From Allomyces macrogynus ATCC 38327 (Eukaryota > Blastocladiomycota > Blastocladiomycetes > Blastocladiales > Blastocladiaceae), in the NCBI GenBank assembly GCA_000151295.1, contig GG745364.1, forward strand, positions 189,357-253,356: a DNA stretch of 64,000 nt, in the 5' to 3' direction. Below, piece by piece: positions 1-11,337 of this stretch (positions are counted from its first letter, which is position 1; each line of letters begins with the position of its first letter). The notes below the pieces were generated by a model that saw only the letters and a program-made list of their open reading frames with translations, ran no database searches and was not told where the DNA came from. Position numbers and translations under genes: made by a program.

Positions 1-332
1 TGCCCGACTACTCGTTCACGCCGTCGCGGCACTTTTCGCACCAGCACGCGACGCCACGGCACAAGGTGGATTTCTACGTGCATGGCCCAAGCTACGACGC
101 GTTCAAGCAACACCATGCCAAGTACGTGCCGCAGTTTTACGAAGGCGTCGAAGCGACGTATGTGAACCGGTTGGGCAATTCTTGCACGCGCGAGCGGCAG
201 GCTCGCGACCAGGCGGTGCGCCGGGCCTATGGGTGGGGGTTTGGGCAGCCGGATAAGCAGCAAATTCAGCGCGCGCGGAATTTGCCGACGCCGTCGTGCG
301 ACCGGTTGCGCGAGATGGGGTTGTACAAGTAA
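1..332 (+). CDS. DnaJ-family ER membrane co-chaperone, DUF1977 C-terminus (5' partial)
   Basis: The reading frame is open from the left window edge (first full codon at position 3) to TAA at 330-332, so only about 109 C-terminal residues are present. They match the tail of the DUF1977 domain that follows the J domain and membrane span in DNAJB12/DNAJB14-type Hsp40 proteins: an 'EATYVNRLGNSC' block, a following RE..A...A..WG stretch, and the closing 'PTPSCDRLREMG' motif. Those family members sit in the ER membrane, recruit Hsp70 and help degrade misfolded membrane proteins. The J domain and transmembrane segment must lie upstream of the window, so membership is inferred from the tail alone. 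The C-terminal match is specific enough that I see no better alternative. Confidence 0.72.
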   Translation, partial: PDYSFTPSRHFSHQHATPRHKVDFYVHGPSYDAFKQHHAKYVPQFYEGVEATYVNRLGNSCTRERQARDQAVRRAYGWGFGQPDKQQIQRARNLPTPSCDRLREMGLYK

Positions 333-957
333 GGACGAAGTGGAGCGGAATAGACTTTTGGCATCTTAGTCGCTGGTCGGGGTTGCGTGCGCGAGCGTGG
401 CCAGGTGGACCATGACATAGGTGATGGATGGTGTGGTCGCCGTGATGGCGAGCGCGGTGGTCGTTCTCGGCTGCTCGCACGGTTGCTGTCGCAGCCGTGT
501 TCATCGCCTTGTGTTGGTGTGCTGGATGTCAGGATTGACAAGCGAGAATGATAAGCGATTGACGTCAAAAGGCATGCATAGTGGTTTCTTCGCGATTTTT
601 TCCCTTGTTCGTTTGTGGCGCAAAGGGATTGCCCGGTGGGCGTTGCTGCGCTGCCTCTTTTTGCCGGCCGGCGCCGAGCCATGCCGACGCCAACGCCAAC
701 GACTGTCGTCAGCTCTCGCTCGACCTCCCTGCTCTCTCCAACAGCAGCACCAACACCATCCCCGCGCACCTGCCCAGCGTCGCCAAGACTCTCCACCCAG
801 GACCAGCGCGGACTTGGACCGATAGTGCTGCAGCACCGTCCAGCAACAGTGAATCCTCGCGAGCCAAGTGCAAGTTCCGACCACGACTGCCGCTGGCGGC
901 TGTCAAGCGCCTCGACCCTCCATTAACATCCTCTCCGCGCGCGCGACCACGCATACG
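333..957. other. Gene-free spacer
   Basis: This lies between the J-protein stop and the proline-rich gene. Open frames exist on both strands but overlap each other and show no consistent codon pattern. It presumably holds the 3' UTR of the first gene and the promoter/5' UTR of the second. I see no RNA gene or repeat. Confidence 0.5.
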
Positions 958-2006
958 ATGCCGCTGTCTCTGCCGCGCCCGACGCTCGGGCGGCGCCGTT
1001 CCTCGCACCGCCGGTCCCCAAGCCCCGCAGCCACCCGTGGCGACCGCACGCCGCCGCCCGGGTCGGTCTTCGACCACGCCACGGCGCCATGGACAAGTAC
1101 TCCACCGCCGACCCCACCACCCCCACCCGTCTCCCCATTGCCCGTGACTCGCACGCACGGCCAATTCATGCGCGCGTCCTCGTCCAACTCGGCCTGGCGC
1201 GCAGCCTCGGTCCTACCACCCCCGCATCCGTCTTCCGCACCCGTCCCCCGGAATGGCGACCCAGGTCGCCGTCTTGGCCCGCCGGAAACGCAGCTCAAGC
1301 GCGCCTGGACGCNNNNNNNNNNNNNNNNNNNNNNNNNNNNNNNNNNNNNNNNNNNNNNNNNNNNNNNNNNNNNNNNNNNNNNNNNNNNNNNNNNNNNNNN
1401 NNNNNNNNNNNNNNNNNNNNNNNNNNNNNNNNNNNNNNNNNNNNNNNNNNNNNNNNNNNNNNNNNNNNNNNNNNNNNNNNNNNNNNNNNNNNNNNNNNNN
1501 NNNNNNNNNNNNNNNNNNNNNNNNNNNNNNNNNNNNNNNNNNNNNNNNNNNNNNNNNNNNNNNNNNNNNNCAACCTCGTCTCTTTGCGCCGCGCATCGAG
1601 CGTGCCAGCGCTCCCCGCGACCCCACCCTCCCCACCGGCTCCACCGCGGTCCGCAACGCCCCTCTCCGTTGCGTCGGCCCCGTCGCGGCCCGGTACACCG
1701 ACTGCGCCCTCGCGCCGTCCGCCGCTGACGATCAGGCCGGTCTCTCTCCCGCCGCCCCCCGTCACGACCCCGTGGGACGTTCCCGCCCTCCCACCGGTCC
1801 CGAATACAGCGGCCTCATCGTCGTCGTCGTTGTCGTCGCCGTGGTCGGTGCCGACCCCAACGTCGCCGCATATGGCGTCGGCGGTCGCGGATTTGTTGTT
1901 TCTGGACGTGTATTTCCAGGCGCAGGCGCGCGCCAAGGGTGACGCAGGTGGGATGCCGGTGTCGCCGATGTCGCCGCGGCCGGCGAATCCGTTTGAGGAT
2001 TGCTAG
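958..2006 (+). CDS. Proline/serine-rich protein of unknown function, interrupted by an assembly gap
   Basis: After the gap (from 1571) the frame ending at TAG 2004-2006 is clearly coding, with strongly G/C-ending third positions and a Pro/Ser/Ala-rich protein finishing in 'MSPRPANPFEDC'. Before the gap the best coding frame starts at ATG 958 and contains 'THGQFMRASSSNSAWRAAS'. It is offset by one frame from the downstream part. The 258-base N run is a multiple of three, so either an intron lies in the gap or the gap length is only an estimate. An alternative start at 1089 stays in frame with the 3' part but has weaker codon bias at its end. No domain is recognisable; a short helical stretch (LLFLDVYFQAQARAK) precedes the end. 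Function unknown. Confidence 0.55.
1313..1570. other. Assembly gap (258 N)
   Basis: A run of 258 unknown bases inside the proline-rich gene. GC-rich or repetitive sequence is a likely cause. The frame changes across it, so its length should not be trusted. Confidence 0.99.
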
Positions 2007-2628
2007 ACGAGCCGTACGCGGTGATGGTGTTGTTGGAAGAGTCGCGACGCGCCTTGATGGTGCGTAGGCGGCCGCGGTATTGCTTGCTGTAGGCGCTGTT
2101 GCGCGCTGGGAAACCGTCATTGTGCTCATATTCCAAGTACAGATTTTGGGCTCACCTTGTCTGCGCGCAGTCCACTGGTTGCCATTCGCCTCCAGGGCGT
2201 TTCTGGCAGTTCAGAGTTCCTTGTCCACCGTGTCGAGCCTGCTCATCAGGACACGATCAGCAAGCAGCAGCGTTCCAACGTGGAGGACTTGATTTGCCGC
2301 CTTCAACGGCCCGGCGTACCGAGTCCGCCGCATGGTCTCAGCGTCATTCTGCTTGTTCTGGTGGATCTCAATGAACACGTTTGCTGGTCAGCGGCGCGCT
2401 CGAGTGATACATCTACTCTGTTCCAGGTTTGGCCAGCTTGCTCGTCTCGAGCAGGGATCGAACCACCGTCCCGACCCCGCTTTCGACTTGGAATGACATC
2501 GTCACTCACGTTTCGGACCTCTGTTGCTCCCAATCTGCAACCTGCGGCGCCGGCCAGCACGACCACGACCGCAACCACAGCTTACCCGCAAGAAAGTGCC
2601 CGCAACGTGCGCGTGCTCGACTGCAACC
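2007..2628. other. Gene-free spacer
   Basis: No coding frame is convincing here. A sequence at about 2453-2466 contains a perfect Pol III B-box-like word on the minus strand, but no tRNA folds around it. Confidence 0.45.
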
Positions 2629-2776
2629 ATGACCGCGCCCGTACCGCCCGCAGCTGCACCAACCAACCCGCCCGTCGACAACGATGATGAAATGGAGGAA
2701 GGCGAGCTGTCGGACCGCGACCCCGGGTCGCTCGTGATCCCAGCCTTCAAATCACGTCGGCGCGCGCGCGAGTGCA

Positions 2777-2807
<31 letters not shown>

Positions 2808-3325
2808 GGTGCCGTATAAGCGAGCACTGGCGCGCGGGCCTGCGGCATGTGGCGAGCACCAACAAGCTCGATGATCAATGACTGACGCGATCGCGTTTGT
2901 GTAGCCGACCGACGACGATTTCTGGGACGACTCGGAGGTGATTGCTGCGTGGGACTCGGTGATTGATCGGTGGCGCGTACGTTTTAGCTCGGTTTTGAAT
3001 GGTGGAGAGGGTTGGTGCTGTCACTAGCAACGTTTTGGTTCATGATCGATAGAGGATGCAGCGCGGCGAACCCGTGTCCGACTCGGACGACGAAGACGAG
3101 GAACATGACGAGGACGGGGAAGTCGACGAGGACGAGCCATGTGGTGCCACCGTCGACGACCACGACGACGACGCGGCTCTCTCAACCACGGACGAGACTG
3201 AGGGTCAGCTGGATCGGCGGTCCCGCAGGTGGTCGCGGATGCGGCGCACCTGTCGGATACGATGTTGTACTGTGTTCGCTGTCGTCGTTCTGTCGCGAAA
3301 CCATGGCACCCGACAAGACAAATAA
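2629..3325 (+). CDS. SMN-like acidic protein (Gemin2-binding helix)
   Basis: Three exons are inferred: 2629-2808, 2905-2976 and 3053-3325, all phase 0. The second donor is GTACGT and the first acceptor follows a CTGAC branch-like site. Exon 1 encodes an acidic start (DNDDEMEEGELSD, then a run of nine Asp). Exon 2 encodes 'DFWDDSEVIAAWDSVIDRW', which resembles the conserved N-terminal helix by which SMN binds Gemin2 (WDDS.LI.A.D pattern). Exon 3 is Asp/Glu-rich and ends in an Arg-rich tail. In known organisms SMN works in spliceosomal snRNP assembly. No Tudor domain is visible, as in fission yeast SMN, and I also cannot find the C-terminal Tyr/Gly oligomerisation box, so the last exon may be mis-modelled. 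The first donor (GTGCCG) is weak. The assignment is tentative. Confidence 0.45.
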
Positions 3326-3359
3326 ATGGCATCATCTATTAACACTCCCTTGCGACAAC

Positions 3360-5649
<2,290 letters not shown>

Positions 5650-6429
5650 TCAGTAGACGGTGCCACGCTCAAACATGCCCGAAAGCTCCTTCTTTTGGCG
5701 CTCGAGCGCCTCCTTCTCCTGTTGCTTGCACAGGTGCAGCTCCTTGATGATGTTGGCGTCTGGTGATCGGACGGTGAGAGGTTAGCTCCATTCGAATCGA
5801 CACCAGTCATGATCCCGAGCAGAACCGTACCGTTGGGCGCCAGCTCGAGCGCACGACGCAGCACCTTGTTGGCCTGGTCGACGCGACCCTCGCGGTTGAG
5901 CGCGAGCCCCTTGCGGTAGAGCGATTTGACCTGGAGAGTGAGCGCAAGGGATGAGTGAGTCAACACTGTCCAGTCATGGCCGAAACGCGACGAACGGCAG
6001 CAAACGTACGTGGTCCGGGTCGTAGTCGAGTGCCTTGTTGCAGCAATCAATGACACGGTTCCACCTTTCCGTCTTGGTGTGGCACGCTACGATCATGGAT
6101 CCAAGCAGCCCGTCCAAGTCAGCATGATCCTCGCGAAGTCTAAGTTCGGCTCGCGCGCGTGCGCACGTACCAGCGAGGTTCGAGTAGACGGCGATCAGGT
6201 TGGTCGTGGCCTCGGCGAGAATGGCGGGCGGGACGGCCGAGGCGCTTCGTGCAACGGCCGACTCGGAGACGCCGTCGCCGTTTTTCTTGGGGCGCGGGAC
6301 CATGGTGCGCAGGTAGAGAATTGCCTCGTGGTAGGCGCGCATGGCCTGGTTGATGTCATTGGCCTTGAAGTAGTTGTTGCCCACATCCTTCTTCTCGAGG
6401 GCGATGCGCAGGTGCTCTTCGTGGCTCAT
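5650..6429 (-). CDS. TTC9-like tetratricopeptide repeat protein
   Basis: Four exons (6429-6171, 6086-6010, 5930-5831, 5759-5650) with donors GTACGT, GTACGT and GTACGG give 181 residues in a continuous frame. The protein is almost entirely a three-TPR domain. The first repeat begins 'DVGNNYFKANDINQAMRAYH' and is followed by a low-complexity loop. Then come a second repeat with NLAAC and 'VIDCCNKALDYDPDHV', and a third with 'SLYRKGLALNREGRVDQA'. The C-terminal helix (KELHLCKQQEKEALERQKK) ends in a Met-Phe motif as in animal TTC9 proteins, whose size and layout match. TTC9 proteins are small cytosolic TPR co-chaperone-type adaptors. No enzymatic domain is attached, so an FKBP-type immunophilin is excluded for this gene model. 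Confidence 0.8.
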
Positions 6430-9110
6430 GGTGGCAGTCGCGATCGGGTCGCAGCGTGGTGGAGACTGGAGCTGGAGCTGGAGCGCGTGGGGTTCGACGG
6501 CAGCGGCGGGTGCGGGGAGAGCGCGTCTGCAGCGAGTTGCGGCCCGTGTTGACGGCGGTCCAGCGCGATTTACGGAGGACCAGCGCTGCTTACACGCTGA
6601 CCAGGACGGCTGCGCGCGAGGATCGACTGCGTGAGCGCGCGACGTGACGCTGGCGCACTGACGTGGATGCGCACCGACGGGCCGCAATGTTCGCCACGAG
6701 CCGTGCACATTCGCCAAATTAAAGCATTTGAACCTCATTTGGCGCTAATCCATCACACTTTTGCTCGCGCAGTCCACGCCGCCTCACGCAGCACTCCGCG
6801 CTGCAACTCATTTTCGACTGCACCCACCTTGTCGTCGACACGCGCGACTTGCTGCAATCCACGCGCCGTGGCCGTCTTGCCGCTGCGGTCGAGCGAGCAG
6901 CGTCGTGGTGGTCCCTGACCCGCCGCCAACCGTACCCATGAGCGCCGTCTCCACCCCAGCCGCCCCACCGTGCCGTACTGAGCGACTCGCTGCCAGCGCA
7001 GGCCAACCCCCGCATTGTCCTCCCCCGCATCTTGCGCCCGCCATCATCCCTGCCGGCGCGCCGCTTGTGTTACAATTATCTCGTCCCAGCGGTGCCGCCG
7101 CAGGGATCTTGAAATCTCATTGTCCAGGGCGCAGGGTCCGCAAATACGCGCGGTGAACGCGAGCGTAATTTGCCATCACGCCTCGTCACGTCCGGTCATG
7201 GTGTATCTCGTCGCGGACAAGGGCGCGGCCGCTCGATTCCCAGCAACCCCTCTTCGTGCAGGGACGATGGTCGCGTCCCATCGCGACCATGGGCGCTGTT
7301 GATCCTGCTTCCATCGATCGGCGTCGGCCGAACGTGTCAACTTGGTGCCAATAGCTTCGCCGCGGCGAGCACAAGTCGCGGACCATCGCTCGGCCATGCG
7401 CGTGTGTGCGCGCTCGACAAATTCGCCGAGCGTGAACAATGGCGAGCTTGCGCCGCGCTTGCGTGCACGACGACGCGCTATGTATGCGAATGAATGCGCT
7501 TGGAAAACGTCCCTGTTGGTTTGGGTCGTCATGATTGCTCGCATGCGTTGTGCTCGTCATCGGGTTGCGCGGGTTGTGCGCGGCGTGAAGCCTGCCAAAC
7601 GGCGCCGGGCACAGTAAAATGCAGGGCTGAGCCTGATCTGCGCCATCCGATGGGGAACGGGAAGGGACGGAAGCATCGTGGGTCAGGGAGGCGCCAAGGA
7701 AAACTCTGTCGGCTCCGACACCTCCCCCAACTGCGACCTGGAGCGCTCGCAACAGGCCAACCTGCGAACCGAGGCGTGCCGAGGCCTCCTCTCCCGCTCA
7801 CGTTATCCGGATCTGCCGTCCACCCGACCCGGGAGGGCGCCTCACGCCGCCGACACCCGACTGTATTCGTCGTAGTTCGGACCCTCCACCCATCATTTCT
7901 TGCCCCACCTCGCACAAACTTCGTCGGTCTCGTGCGCGCGCTGGCAATAGCTGTTCAACATTCTCGGCAACCAATACCGGCCTGAGCACTCTGTTGCTCC
8001 ACGCAATGTGGTTCTGCGCACCACGGATGACCGATTCCTACGACCAAATCGATTCCTACGGCCAAAGGATGGCGATGCATGGTGACATGGGGTGCCGTGT
8101 CAAACAACGAGCAGGGGCTCCGTGGGCGCACCGCGTGAGCGGGCGCGGGACGCGATGGCAGATGGGCCCGTTCGCGCGGTGCGCCGCTGGCTCGTCCCTC
8201 CCAAACGGCGCACGCGCCTACTTTCCTGTGGCCCTTTCTTTTGTTTGTGGGAGGCGCGCGTTGTGCGCGCGCGTCAACGTCGAAGACTCTGTTCGCGCTC
8301 CACGTTACCGCCGCCGCCGCCTCCGCCAAGCGCGCGGGACAGAGGAGGAGTCGCGCTGGTCATCGGCCGTGGTGAGTGAACGCACGCCCAACGTTGTTTG
8401 GCCCGTCGCGCCTCCGCCCGCCCACGCCCCTTCGCGGTTCCTGGGCGGAACATAAATACTCGCGACGGCCCCGCTCTGGATCGTTGCGCGCTCTTCCGCA
8501 ATCAGCCAGCCAGCTTATTTTATTCGATCCGGCTCGCGCGTGCAGCCCCCTCGCTCACGCTCGTGTCCAACCTCCCGCCCGATTCCGCGCGTGCACGTCG
8601 TCGGCCTCGCCTCCTCACCTGCCCCGCCCCGCCCGGTCCGCCCTCCATTCGCGAGCCGCTGTAAATACCGTCGTTTGCTCGGCCCGGTCCGCGCCCGCGC
8701 ACCGTCATCCTCGCTCCGGGTTAAGCCGACAAGCACCGCGCGCCTGCTTTCTTGACGACCAAGTCCTTTGGTACGCATTCTTCTGGCTCAAACTTGATAT
8801 GCTCGGCGCGCCATCCCGTGGACTCGCCAGAGAGTCCCAAGCGCCGTTGCTTGCGGCCCGTGCCTTTACGATGCCACCTCCACGCGGTGGCGCGCTTGCA
8901 CTTGTGAGCTGACGCGGGTTGGCGGCGCGGCGGCGGCCCCGCGTTGGTGTGACTCTGCCGGACAACTTTAGCACGACCGCAATACTCACCGTAGTTTGCT
9001 TGCTCCTGCGCCATGACCACAGGCGTGAGCCCCTTGTCCCACGCAAGCGTCCCCTCGCGTCCCGCCCTTTTGGCCCCCTCCAGCAGACAACCCGATCTTG
9101 ACGCACCAAA
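6430..9110. other. Long GC-rich region without a supported gene
   Basis: About 2.7 kb upstream of both flanking genes. A 72-codon frame at 6938-7156 (+) has fair third-position bias but no recognisable motif and no supporting exon. An ATAAATA box at 8452-8458 might be the TATA element of the downstream zinc-finger gene, which would imply a long 5' UTR or an unseen 5' intron. I cannot exclude a multi-exon gene here. Confidence 0.35.
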
Positions 9111-10514
9111 ATGTGGGCCTTCAACGCCGACGGCAACCGCATCAACTTGCTCAACGATCGGCCATCACCGAGTCCCGCGCCGGGTCAGTCCAACAACGAC
9201 GATGACGATTTCCGATTTACGGCCTGGCGCGCACCGGCCACCCCGTGTGTCGGCATGCGTTCGTCGTCGCCGCATCCGGTCCAGGAGGCCGGACCGTGGA
9301 CGCCGCGCACTTTCATGGAGGAAGATGATGACGAAGACGACGAGGATGACTACGTCCCGCCACGGCCCGTGCGCCCGCTCTCGCTCGACAGCGCCGTCCA
9401 ATACGTGCCTCCGCTTTCGCCGCTGTTGCAACCCTCGACCGTCGACGACCGCGAAATGCGACGAACGTCCTACCCTGGTGCTGTCCCGACCCTCACGTCG
9501 TACCTGAACATGGCCGCGCGCGAGGGTCTGATCAACGGCACCAGCGATCGCACGTCCAGTGATCCGACGGGTAACGGCGACGAGGACGACGAGTGCAACC
9601 GCGAAAAAGACGTGCGGTATGCAACCAACGCGGCCATGCAGCAGCCGCATATGTCCGCGATCCAGCCGGCGCCCATGAGCCCGCTCCTCAACCACCTCGA
9701 CGCGATGCTCTTGCTCTCGTCGCCGCACCTGCGCGCCACCGACGACCCGGCCACGGCCATCAACCAGTACCAGCTGCCAAGCCCGCTCGGGTCGCGGTCA
9801 AGCGGACCCACGTCGCCCGTCTCGCCCGACCACGACGATGCGGTCGCGTGGATGGACGATGGTCAGCCGTGGGGCGCGCTGTTCGACCAAGCTGGGCAGG
9901 ACACGGTCGTTGTGAACCCGCGCCGTGGCACGTGGCCCGCGGCCGAACCTGCCATGTCCGAGTGGCTCGCGCCGCCGTCGCCGCCGCTCGGCGATGCATC
10001 CGTCCAGCCGCGGCCACGGTCGTCCACGGCATCAAGTTCCGTCTCCCCAAGCCCGATGTGGCCGTCTTCCTCCGGCTCGTCATCGGCGTCTTCAGCACGC
10101 GCGCGTGCGCCGAGTTCCTCGCCCGTCCGCAACGCGCGTGGCCGCCCAGCATCGAACCGCAGAGGCTCCAGCAGCGGCCCTCTCGCGCGGCACACGCCAA
10201 CGGTCGTGGCCAAGCGCAAGTACACGTGCACGCATCCGAACTGCGGCCGGTCGTTCACGTCCTCGGGACATCTGCACCGGCACGAGCGGTCCGTGCACGG
10301 CACCGAAAAGCCCTACGCGTGCATGTTCCCTGGCTGCCCGTCCAAGTTTGCGCGAACCGATAATCGCGCACAGCACTACCAGACGCACTTTTCCGGCCGT
10401 CGCAACGGCGCGCACGCACTCAAGGCCGCCAGCGACAGCAAGCGAGATCCGCGGCCGCCGACGGCCTCGGGGCCCGCGGTTGGCGACCAGTCGCCGGCCA
10501 TGTCGTCAGCGTAA
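9111..10514 (+). CDS. C2H2 zinc-finger transcription factor
   Basis: A single-exon frame of 467 residues starting at ATG 9111, whose 'WAFNADGNRINLL' opening follows an A-rich Kozak context. The first ~360 residues are disordered, with acidic patches (DDDD and EEDDDEDDEDD) and Pro/Ser-rich stretches typical of activation domains. Two tandem C2H2 fingers occupy roughly residues 366-425: C-x4-C-x12-H-x4-H ('CTHPNC...HLHRHERSVH') and C-x4-C-x12-H-x3-H ('CMFPGC...DNRAQHYQTH'). They are joined by a canonical GTEKPY-type linker. The TDNRAQHYQTH helix resembles the DNA-reading helix of the stress-response C2H2 regulators of fungi (Msn2/Com2 style). Nuclear and sequence-specific DNA binding is expected. 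Target genes cannot be inferred. Confidence 0.88.
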   Translation: MWAFNADGNRINLLNDRPSPSPAPGQSNNDDDDFRFTAWRAPATPCVGMRSSSPHPVQEAGPWTPRTFMEEDDDEDDEDDYVPPRPVRPLSLDSAVQYVPPLSPLLQPSTVDDREMRRTSYPGAVPTLTSYLNMAAREGLINGTSDRTSSDPTGNGDEDDECNREKDVRYATNAAMQQPHMSAIQPAPMSPLLNHLDAMLLLSSPHLRATDDPATAINQYQLPSPLGSRSSGPTSPVSPDHDDAVAWMDDGQPWGALFDQAGQDTVVVNPRRGTWPAAEPAMSEWLAPPSPPLGDASVQPRPRSSTASSSVSPSPMWPSSSGSSSASSARARAPSSSPVRNARGRPASNRRGSSSGPLARHTPTVVAKRKYTCTHPNCGRSFTSSGHLHRHERSVHGTEKPYACMFPGCPSKFARTDNRAQHYQTHFSGRRNGAHALKAASDSKRDPRPPTASGPAVGDQSPAMSSA

Positions 10515-11337
10515 ACGGCAGCGCGCTGCATTCCCTTTATTTCGTGTCTCTTTTCCCAGTGTTCATTTGGTGTGCTGTACATTCTCCTTCGTGCTGTCAT
10601 GACCCGCACCTCTCCCCCCCTTCCTCCCTCTCATTTCTCGGCGAGATCAGGGCCGGCTGGACCGCACCTGGACGTTTCCCCTGGCGGCAACAATGTTCAT
10701 GTGTACGGCCCGCTTGGCCAATGATGCTTCCCTCCGCCGACTCGCCCGCGTTGCTGTACTCGTTTGGAAACTCGTATTTTTCTTTCTTTCTCGCTCGCTG
10801 TGTGCGCTAGTCATAGACCCCCCTCGCCCCTCTGCCATCGGCGCTGTGCTCTGACGGACCGCGAGCGCTCTCCCGCCCGAATTTTTTTTCTCTTCGTTTT
10901 GTCTGCTCGAACCTTGCAGTGCAATCGGATAAGAAAACTCGTCATTTCCATCGTTGTTATTCTCCAAACTTCTCCGCTCTTCGATCACCTTGAGAAAGCG
11001 TGGTTTATGTGATGCCTGTCAATCGAGAGGCGTGTATAGGACGCGGCCGCGTGGAGAGAGCGAGATCGACGCGCCGTTGTTGGTGGAGATACTACGCAGG
11101 CTATGGATTTATTTAGTGCCGTTCCAGAACAGCGCGGCGAGGGCGCGCTTGGTCGCGGCTGGATTTGACTTGCGGGCTAGGAATCAAAAGCGGATCAAAA
11201 GCGAGATTGCCAGCGGAGTGACGGTGCAGGTGCCTCCATGTGACCGCGCCAACTTGATCACCGTGATTGATTGCTCAAATCCCCCACCATCGTGCTGATC
11301 AACAGCGGCCTGCAGCAGCAACATCAAGTGCAGCAGC
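10515..11337. other. Gene-free spacer
   Basis: Between the zinc-finger stop and the PPR start. It holds a 3' UTR with pyrimidine-rich stretches and the presumed promoter of the PPR gene. No RNA gene or repeat was seen. Confidence 0.5.

Noticed and set aside
2440..2540. Minus-strand tRNA suggested by a GGTTCGATCCC word
   Set aside because: The T stem has two mismatches and no acceptor, D or anticodon stem forms at proper spacing.
6761..7156. Plus-strand frame as a gene
   Set aside because: Only fair codon bias over 72 codons after its ATG, no motif and no plausible partner exon; kept as a comment in the spacer entry.
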